Below, piece by piece: positions 6,158-10,638 of a stretch of DNA of 10,638 nucleotides. The notes below the pieces were generated by a model. The model saw only the letters and a list, made by a program, of their open reading frames with translations. It was not told the origin of the DNA and ran no database searches. Every line of letters begins with the position of its first letter. The stretch's first letter is position 1. Source of the stretch: Gammaproteobacteria bacterium (GTDB taxonomy: Bacteria; Pseudomonadota; Gammaproteobacteria; Steroidobacterales; GCA-2729495); NCBI GenBank assembly GCA_023150055.1, contig JAKLLP010000045.1, forward strand, positions 1-10,638, written 5' to 3'. The translations under genes and the position numbers were made by a program.

Positions 6158-7102
6158 TCACCCCAGTTTTTTGTCGAGCGCCGGGATGACCTCGAAGAGG
6201 TCCGCCACGAGGCCGATGTCGGCCACCTGGAATATGGATGCCTCAGGGTCCTTGTTGACGGCCACGATCAGCCCTGCGTCCTTGATCCCGGTCAGGTGCT
6301 GGATGGCACCGGAGATGCCGAAGGCGAAATAAACCTCCGGCGCGATGATCTTGCCGGTCTGGCCCACCTGCATGTCGTTGGGCACGAAGCCCGCGTCCAC
6401 GGCGGCCCGCGAAGCGCCCACGGCAGCGCCGATCCGGTCGGCGAGCGCGAACAGCAGCTTGAAATTCTCACCGCTGCCGACTCCGCGGCCGCCGGACAGG
6501 ACGATGCGCGCTGTCTGCAGGTCCGGCCGCGCATCACCACCACCCGTGCGTAATTCGATGAAGCGCGTGTGCGCCGGCAGTTCGGCTGCAACCTGGTTCG
6601 GCACAATGCTGGCCGCCCCACCTTCCGCAGCAGGCTTGAACGAGGCCGTGCGCACCGTCGCGACCACTTTCAGCCCCTCCGGCACTTCAACGGTGACAAT
6701 GGCGTTGCCGGCATAAACAGGCCGCTGGAACTGTCTCGGTCCCGTGACCGCCATGAGGTCGCTGACCTGGCCCACACCGAGCAGCGCTGCGGTCCGCGGC
6801 ATCAGGTCCTTGCCGAATGTCGTGGAGGGGCCAAGGATGTAGTCATGGTCGGCCGCTATCACGGCAAGCTGAGGAGCGATGATGGCGGCCAGCGCGGCCT
6901 GGTTTTCTTCGCGTTCGACTGTCAGTACGCGGGCGACGCCCTCGAGTGCCGCCGCCTGGTGGGCGACCTCCCCACAATTGCTGCCGAATACGACCACGTC
7001 GGCACCGGCCGGATCGATTTCGCGCGCGCAACTCAGGCAGCGCGCCGTGCTCTGATTCAGCTGGTTGCCGCTGTGTTCGGCAACGATGAGTACTTTTGAC
7101 AT
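6158..7102 (-). CDS. etfA: Electron transfer flavoprotein alpha subunit
   Basis: This is the FAD-binding subunit of the ETF heterodimer, a soluble carrier that takes electrons from acyl-CoA and other flavin dehydrogenases and passes them to ETF:quinone oxidoreductase. At 314 residues it has normal length. The N-terminal alpha/beta domain begins MSKVLIVAEH. The C-terminal FAD domain holds LSGGRGVGSGENF (Arg206), SRAAVDAGFVPND (231-243), QVGQTGK (245-251), the GISGAIQHL loop (262-270) and NKDPEASIFQVAD (283-295), all intact. The ATG (complement of 7100-7102) has a strong GAGGAAA site (complement of 7111-7117) with an 8-nt spacer. It lies 29 nt downstream of etfB on the same strand, the usual B-A order, and the MFS pseudogene follows. 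No dehydrogenase or ETF:quinone oxidoreductase gene is in the window. Confidence 0.97.
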   Translation of the reverse strand: MSKVLIVAEHSGNQLNQSTARCLSCAREIDPAGADVVVFGSNCGEVAHQAAALEGVARVLTVEREENQAALAAIIAPQLAVIAADHDYILGPSTTFGKDLMPRTAALLGVGQVSDLMAVTGPRQFQRPVYAGNAIVTVEVPEGLKVVATVRTASFKPAAEGGAASIVPNQVAAELPAHTRFIELRTGGGDARPDLQTARIVLSGGRGVGSGENFKLLFALADRIGAAVGASRAAVDAGFVPNDMQVGQTGKIIAPEVYFAFGISGAIQHLTGIKDAGLIVAVNKDPEASIFQVADIGLVADLFEVIPALDKKLG

Positions 7103-7131
7103 GATGGCTGTTTCCTCGTGTGCACGCCCGG

Positions 7132-7884
7132 TCAGTTGAAGATGCCTTTGTCGCGCAGGGCCGCCACCAGCGCGTCGACATCGGCAACCATCACGCCCTT
7201 CTGGCGTGGTGCGGGTTCCTCGTATTTCAGCACCCTGATCCTGGGCTCCAGATCGATGCCGAGTGAGGCCAGCGACTCGGTCTGCAGCGGCTTTTTCTTC
7301 GCCTTCATGATGTCGGGCAGCTTGACGTAGCGCGGTTCGTTGAGGCGCAGGTCGGTGGTGACGACCGCGGGCAGATCGACATTGATGACTTCGAGCCCAG
7401 CATCGACTTCGCGAGTGACGGTTGCCCTGCCATCGACGATCTCGAGTTTCGACGCGAATGTGGCCTGCGGCCGTTGCCAGAGAGCCGCCAGCATCTGGCC
7501 GGTCTGGTTGCAGTCGTCGTCGATGGCCTGCTTGCCGAGCAACACCAGGTCGGGCTGTTCCCGCTCGATCACCTTCAATATGGCCTTGGCGGCGATCAGC
7601 GGTTCTACCTGGATGTCGCTTTCGATCAGCAGGGCGCGGTCGGCGCCCATGGCAAGACCGGTCCGCAGCTGTTGCTGGCAGTCCGCTGGACCGATAGACA
7701 CGACCAGTATTTCGACAGGACTGCCGCCCTCGCGGATACGCAGCGCCTCCTCGAGCGCAATCTCGTCGAACGGATTTACGCTCATTTTGACGCCATCGGT
7801 CACCACCCCTGAGCCATCGGGCCGGAGGCGAATGCGGACGTTGTAGTCAACGACGCGTTTGAGGCATACCATGATTTTTTTCAC
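7132..7884 (-). CDS. etfB: Electron transfer flavoprotein beta subunit
   Basis: This is the AMP-binding partner of the ETF alpha subunit and carries the loop that recognises client dehydrogenases. With the GTG start at 7884 it is 250 residues, the standard group-I length, beginning with KKIMVCLKRVVDYN after the initiator. Hallmarks are VNPFDEIALEEALR (36-49), the AMP-site stretch KQAIDDDCNQTGQ (118-130) and the ETF-beta signature ending NEPRYVKLPDIMKAKKK (182-198). The frame is open to a GTG at 7908, but GTG 7884 has GGGAG (complement of 7891-7895) 6 nt upstream and matches the family N terminus, so it is preferred. A run of seven A directly follows the start codon. Only 29 nt separate it from etfA; the two are almost certainly co-transcribed. 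Confidence 0.97.
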   Translation of the reverse strand: MKKIMVCLKRVVDYNVRIRLRPDGSGVVTDGVKMSVNPFDEIALEEALRIREGGSPVEILVVSIGPADCQQQLRTGLAMGADRALLIESDIQVEPLIAAKAILKVIEREQPDLVLLGKQAIDDDCNQTGQMLAALWQRPQATFASKLEIVDGRATVTREVDAGLEVINVDLPAVVTTDLRLNEPRYVKLPDIMKAKKKPLQTESLASLGIDLEPRIRVLKYEEPAPRQKGVMVADVDALVAALRDKGIFN

Positions 7885-7890
7885 ATTCCA

Positions 7891-7895
7891 CTCCC
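7891..7895 (-). promoter_or_regulatory. Ribosome binding site deciding the etfB start
   Basis: GGGAG on the minus strand sits 6 nt before GTG 7884. It favours that codon over GTG 7908, which would add eight residues (MGENREWN) not expected in the family. Confidence 0.65.
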
Positions 7896-8005
7896 GGTTC
7901 TCGCCCACACAGGGCCGACCGCCCGGCGAGCAGATAACGTCTCCTTCGAGGCCATGCGGACCCGATAGAGCGCGCTGCGGTGGTTGGCGGCAGGCTGGGA
8001 GCGTT

Positions 8006-8035
8006 ATTGTCGTCTGGCCGCTGCGATGGTGACAA
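8006..8035 (-). promoter_or_regulatory. Candidate sigma70-like promoter for etfBA in the divergent region
   Basis: In the 194-nt gap between etfB and the sulfurtransferase start, the minus strand has TTGTCA (8035-8030, five of six to TTGACA) and GACAAT (8011-8006, four of six to TATAAT) with an 18-nt spacer. This would give a leader of roughly 115 nt before etfB. On the plus strand the same bases contribute GTGACA (8029-8034), with AATAAC 19 nt downstream (8054-8059), a weaker candidate for the sulfurtransferase. Only consensus matching supports this. Confidence 0.3.
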
Positions 8036-8065
8036 GCGTCGCGACCGGATCCGAATAACCCGGCT

Positions 8066-8072
8066 GGAGAGG
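8066..8072 (+). promoter_or_regulatory. Ribosome binding site deciding the sulfurtransferase start
   Basis: GGAGAGG precedes GTG 8079 by 6 nt. The same frame is open to 7980, but starting at 8079 gives the usual family length and N terminus; the upstream residues are arginine-rich and unlike the family. Confidence 0.7.
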
Positions 8073-8078
8073 TTGCCC

Positions 8079-8927
8079 GTGTTTTCAGCGCTGATCAGCG
8101 TGCCACAGCTTGCCCCGCGCCTCGGTGCGCCGGACTGGGTCGTCATCGACTGCAGGTTTGACCTGGCGAGGCCCGAAGCCGGGGAGGCCGCTTACCGGCA
8201 GGGCCATATCCCGGGTGCGCGCTACGCGCATCTCGACCGCGACCTCGCTGCGCCTCGCCAGGCCGGCAGTGGACGGCACCCGTTACCGGAACCGGAGGTT
8301 CTCGCCGCTACGTTCGGTCGCTGGGGTATCGACAATGCGGCAAAGGTCGTTGCCTACGACGATGCGGGCGGTGCGATTGCGGCGCGGCTGTGGTGGCTGC
8401 TGCGTTGGATGGGTCATGCGGACGTCGGCCTGCTCGACGGTGGCTGGGGCGCGTGGCAGGCAGCGGGAATGCCGGTCGATTCGACTCCCGCCCGCTGTGA
8501 ACCCAAGCTGTTCACGGGAACCCCGGGGCACATGCCGGTAATCGACGCCGGCGAGATTGCCGCCCGCCTGCAGGATCGGCGGTTCCTGCTCGTCGATGCG
8601 CGTGCCGCCGCACGCTTCTCCGGAGAGGTCGAACCAATCGACGTGGTGGCCGGACACGTGCCCGGTGCGAAGAATTTTCCTTTTCAGGACAGTCTCGATG
8701 CCCGGGGTTCCTTCCGGGACCGCGCGACGCTCGAGGGCGGGTTCGGCGATCTCATGCGTGGGCGGGAGGCTGCCGACGTCGCCGTGATGTGTGGCTCCGG
8801 CGTCACCGCATGTCATAATCTTTTTTCCATGGAACTGGCGGGGTACCCCGGCGCCCGTCTTTATCCAGGCTCGTGGAGCGAGTGGATTACTGATCCTGTT
8901 CGACCCATCGCTGGCAAGAACAAATAA
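8079..8927 (+). CDS. sseA: 3-mercaptopyruvate sulfurtransferase / thiosulfate sulfurtransferase (tandem rhodanese)
   Basis: This cytosolic enzyme transfers sulfur from 3-mercaptopyruvate (or thiosulfate) to a thiol acceptor, with a cysteine persulfide intermediate. From GTG 8079 it has 282 residues, the usual SseA size. The N-terminal, non-catalytic rhodanese domain shows WVVIDCRFDL (20-29) and AYRQGHIPGARY (38-49). The C-terminal catalytic domain shows LLVDARAAARFSGEVEPID (170-188) with the substrate-binding arginine, GHVPGAKNFPF (192-202) and the active-site loop CGSGVTACHN with Cys238. CGSGVT is the loop typical of mercaptopyruvate sulfurtransferases (rhodanese proper has CRKGVT), so that substrate is favoured. 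The ending LYPGSWSEWITDPVRPI is standard. It is transcribed divergently from etfB; the unknown gene follows after 50 nt, probably on the same transcript. Confidence 0.95.
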   Translation: MFSALISVPQLAPRLGAPDWVVIDCRFDLARPEAGEAAYRQGHIPGARYAHLDRDLAAPRQAGSGRHPLPEPEVLAATFGRWGIDNAAKVVAYDDAGGAIAARLWWLLRWMGHADVGLLDGGWGAWQAAGMPVDSTPARCEPKLFTGTPGHMPVIDAGEIAARLQDRRFLLVDARAAARFSGEVEPIDVVAGHVPGAKNFPFQDSLDARGSFRDRATLEGGFGDLMRGREAADVAVMCGSGVTACHNLFSMELAGYPGARLYPGSWSEWITDPVRPIAGKNK

Positions 8928-8977
8928 ACCGCCGGAAAACACCAGGACCTGAGAAAGGCACCAGAGGCCCGACCGTA

Positions 8978-9715
8978 ATGAGCAGCAGCATATTGCAGCG
9001 CGATCATCGCTCCCTTCGCGGGACCATTCTCTACACCAGCAACAAGCCGGACCGCATCGGTCAGGAGCGGGGCCGCGAGTATTTCATGATCAACACGCAT
9101 AGCGATGGCAGGCGCACCTGCATTGCTCACTGCGAAATCGACGACCGTCCGAGTGTCATGCGCGACATCACCTACAGCCTCGATGAGGAGTGGTATCCGA
9201 CAGACTGCTTCGTGCGGCTCGCCGTGAATGACCGCTTCATGGGTAGTGGCTGGTTTCGCTTCGGGTCGAACTTTGCCGAGTGCGAGACGTGGACCGCCAT
9301 CGAGGGCCGGGTCACCCAGCGGATGGAGACACAGGGACGATTACGCAGTTTCCAGAACCACGCCATCCAGTGCGATGCGTGGCACCTGCGGCTCTACGAC
9401 CGCAGGCGCAAGGGGGTGCAGGTGATCGACGAATTGCTGCTGTCGTCACCGGATCACCGCGGCGCAACGGGACCTCTGCTGTTTCGCGCCGGGCTCTGCA
9501 TCGACTTCGTCGGGGAAGAGAGTCTCCAGGTTGGGGCCGGCACCTTCGACGCGCTGCACTTCCGGTTTGTCTCGGCGCCGGGACTGCCCGTGGAGCATCC
9601 ACCCTACGATATCTGGTGCACTGCCGATGATGACTACGTCTTTCTGAAGGGCGTCATCGGTGGCTATATGCAGACCTACTACGAGCTGGTGGAGTTGACA
9701 CACAGCAAGGAATGA
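8978..9715 (+). CDS. Conserved-looking hypothetical protein, soluble, beta-rich
   Basis: I do not recognise this 245-residue protein. It has no signal peptide, no membrane segment and no known catalytic motif. Alternating hydrophobic/polar stretches (REYFMINTHSDGRRTCIAHC, FVRLAVNDRFMGSGWFRF, GVQVIDELLLSS, DALHFRFVSA) suggest a mostly beta fold. Aromatic and acidic blocks look constrained: EEWYPTDCFVRL (70-81), GWFRFG (91-96), AECETW (100-105) and HPPYDIWCTADDDYVFLKG (207-225), followed by GGYMQTYYELVEL. The C-terminal pattern, a GTFDALHFRF strand followed by a YDIW...DDDYVFLKG hairpin, loosely recalls DUF3108-like or lipocalin-like lipid-binding barrels; this is a guess. ATG 8978 is preceded by AGAGG (8963-8967) at 10 nt. 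It lies 50 nt after the sulfurtransferase and 220 nt before the MFS gene on the same strand. Coding is supported by length, ribosome site and protein-like composition. Confidence 0.85.
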   Translation: MSSSILQRDHRSLRGTILYTSNKPDRIGQERGREYFMINTHSDGRRTCIAHCEIDDRPSVMRDITYSLDEEWYPTDCFVRLAVNDRFMGSGWFRFGSNFAECETWTAIEGRVTQRMETQGRLRSFQNHAIQCDAWHLRLYDRRRKGVQVIDELLLSSPDHRGATGPLLFRAGLCIDFVGEESLQVGAGTFDALHFRFVSAPGLPVEHPPYDIWCTADDDYVFLKGVIGGYMQTYYELVELTHSKE

Positions 9716-9935
9716 CCGCGGGCATCACGATCCGGGCGGGGTTTGGCCAATCCTGGTCCGTACTCCGGCCGGTCCGACCTCTGCATCCCGTGGCACACTG
9801 GTTCTCAGGTCTCCCATGGGGCCTGGTGCTGAGTGGTTGCGGCCGAACCTTGCTACCAATATCCGTCCGGGGGGCCTCGGTGCGTTCCGGTATGGTGCAC
9901 AAGCTGTTGAACGGGCGTGGACAGGGATTCAATAC

Positions 9936-10638
9936 GTGAAGGCGAAAACGGGCTTCTACTACGGTTGGATCATCGCGCTCAGCGCCGCTCTGCTGTTACT
10001 TGTAACCAATGGAATGACCCTCGGGGGGCTGTCGGTTTTCGATGAAGCCATCCTGAAGACGCTGCAGGAGTCCACCGGCCGGGAATCGATGCGCGGCGAT
10101 CTCAATCTGCGCGCGCTCATCACGTTCTGGGGCAGTGGCGCCCTGGCGCCGCTGGCCGGTGCGCTGGCGGATCGCATCGGCGTCCGACCGCTGATGGTCG
10201 TCGGCTTGGTATTGCTCGCAGGCGGGTATTTCTTTTACGGCAGCATCGAGAGTCTGGGGCAAATTTACGGTATTCATGCGGCTCTGGCGCTGACGCTTGC
10301 CACCTGCGGCCTGGTCGTCAACGTCATGCTGGTGTCGAAGTGGTTCGTCCGCAACCGGGGGTTCGCAATCGGCATCGCCCTGGCCGGAACCAGCCTTGGC
10401 AATGCCACGCTGGCGCCGGCGAACGCATGGCTGATAGAGCAACTCGGCTGGCGCAGTGCCTTCCAATGGACCGCCCTGGTCCCGCTGCTGATGATTCCGC
10501 TCGTCCTGTTCGTCCTGCGTGAGCGTCCGGCAGATATCACGCCGGAAATGCCCGTGCGGCAGGGCGCGCCGGAGACTCCCGTCCAGCTATCGGGCATGAC
10601 CTACGGGGAGGCGCTCAGGACGGGAAATTTCTGGATTC
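9936..10638 (+). CDS. MFS transporter (monocarboxylate/oxalate:formate-like), 3' truncated by window edge
   Basis: This is the N-terminal 234 codons of an inner-membrane major facilitator transporter; the frame is open to the window end. The protein starts KAKTGFYYGWIIALSAALL after the initiator, with helix 1 immediately after a short basic head. Motif A is GALADRIGVRPLMVVG at about 72-87. The helix 4-5 region reads SKWFVRNRGFAIGIALAGTS and then a GWRSAF turn before helix 6, the pattern of monocarboxylate/oxalate-formate-type MFS permeases. Helix 6 ends at LREERPAD-like sequence (LRERPADITPE), entering the central cytoplasmic loop. GTG 9936 has AGGGA (9923-9927) at 8 nt. It is from a different subfamily than the other two MFS genes here. 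The substrate is unknown; small carboxylates are likely for the family. The 220-nt gap upstream could hold its promoter, but I see no clear one. Confidence 0.9.
   Translation, partial: MKAKTGFYYGWIIALSAALLLLVTNGMTLGGLSVFDEAILKTLQESTGRESMRGDLNLRALITFWGSGALAPLAGALADRIGVRPLMVVGLVLLAGGYFFYGSIESLGQIYGIHAALALTLATCGLVVNVMLVSKWFVRNRGFAIGIALAGTSLGNATLAPANAWLIEQLGWRSAFQWTALVPLLMIPLVLFVLRERPADITPEMPVRQGAPETPVQLSGMTYGEALRTGNFWI

Noticed and set aside
5470..6553. Plus-strand frames over the MFS pseudogene and etfA
   Set aside because: Arginine/proline-rich antisense shadows with no motif; the minus strand carries recognisable MFS and ETF sequence.
7875..7881. Run of seven A after the etfB start codon as a slippage switch
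   Set aside because: It encodes the conserved Lys-Lys start of ETF beta and A-rich early codons are common for good initiation; the downstream frame is intact, so no switch is needed.
8817..8828. T-rich stretch in the sulfurtransferase gene as a terminator
   Set aside because: It lies inside the active-site-proximal coding sequence (CHNLFS) with no stable GC stem before it.
9695..9700. TTGACA near the end of the unknown gene as a -35 box for the MFS gene
   Set aside because: The bases encode Leu-Thr in the conserved-looking C terminus, and there is no -10 at suitable spacing (GCGGGC at 17 nt).
9712..9939. 75-codon frame in the gap between the unknown gene and the last MFS gene, starting by ATGA overlap
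   Set aside because: No ribosome site, no recognisable domain, unremarkable composition, and it overlaps the MFS start. The gap otherwise shows only short palindromes (CCGGCCGG at 9765, CCCATGGG at 9813) and a GGTCCG direct repeat (9755 and 9771), all likely chance.

Overview
The window is GC-rich, densely coded bacterial DNA, most plausibly from a Pseudomonadota (gammaproteobacterium-like) chromosome. That rests on gene content: a TRAP transporter, an ETF pair, a 3-mercaptopyruvate sulfurtransferase and a type-II peroxiredoxin. I could not run a search, so the taxonomy is an inference. I see no rRNA, tRNA, CRISPR array, insertion sequence or attachment site.

Left block (1-3788, + strand): the tail of a short-chain dehydrogenase/reductase, then an ACS/hexuronate-like MFS symporter, then the small (DctQ-like) and large (DctM-like) membrane subunits of a TRAP transporter. 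The genes are nearly contiguous (5-nt gap, ATGA overlap, 24-nt gap) and look like one transport/catabolism operon. The TRAP solute-binding subunit (DctP) is absent from the window. The pairing suggests uptake of an organic or sugar acid that the dehydrogenase may process; this is inference.

Middle block (3902-5169, + strand): a type-II (Prx5-like) peroxiredoxin with an intact catalytic site, an intergenic inverted repeat, and an unassigned six-helix membrane protein with conserved-looking histidines.

Minus-strand block (5180-7884): etfB and etfA, encoding an electron transfer flavoprotein heterodimer that collects electrons from acyl-CoA or similar dehydrogenases, followed by the remains of a Bcr/CflA-type drug-efflux MFS gene. 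That gene has a frameshift at a run of seven C and appears to lack two internal membrane segments in roughly symmetric positions of the MFS fold. It is the most unusual object in the window.

Right block (8079-10638, + strand): a sulfurtransferase divergent from etfB, a 245-residue soluble protein of unknown function, and the first 234 codons of another 12-helix MFS transporter that runs off the window. Three MFS genes from different subfamilies plus a TRAP system in about 10 kb point to a transport-rich catabolic neighbourhood. I found no strong case for a wholly new multi-gene system. The best leads are the symmetrically shortened MFS gene, the MFS-TRAP operon and the unknown protein at 8978-9715.
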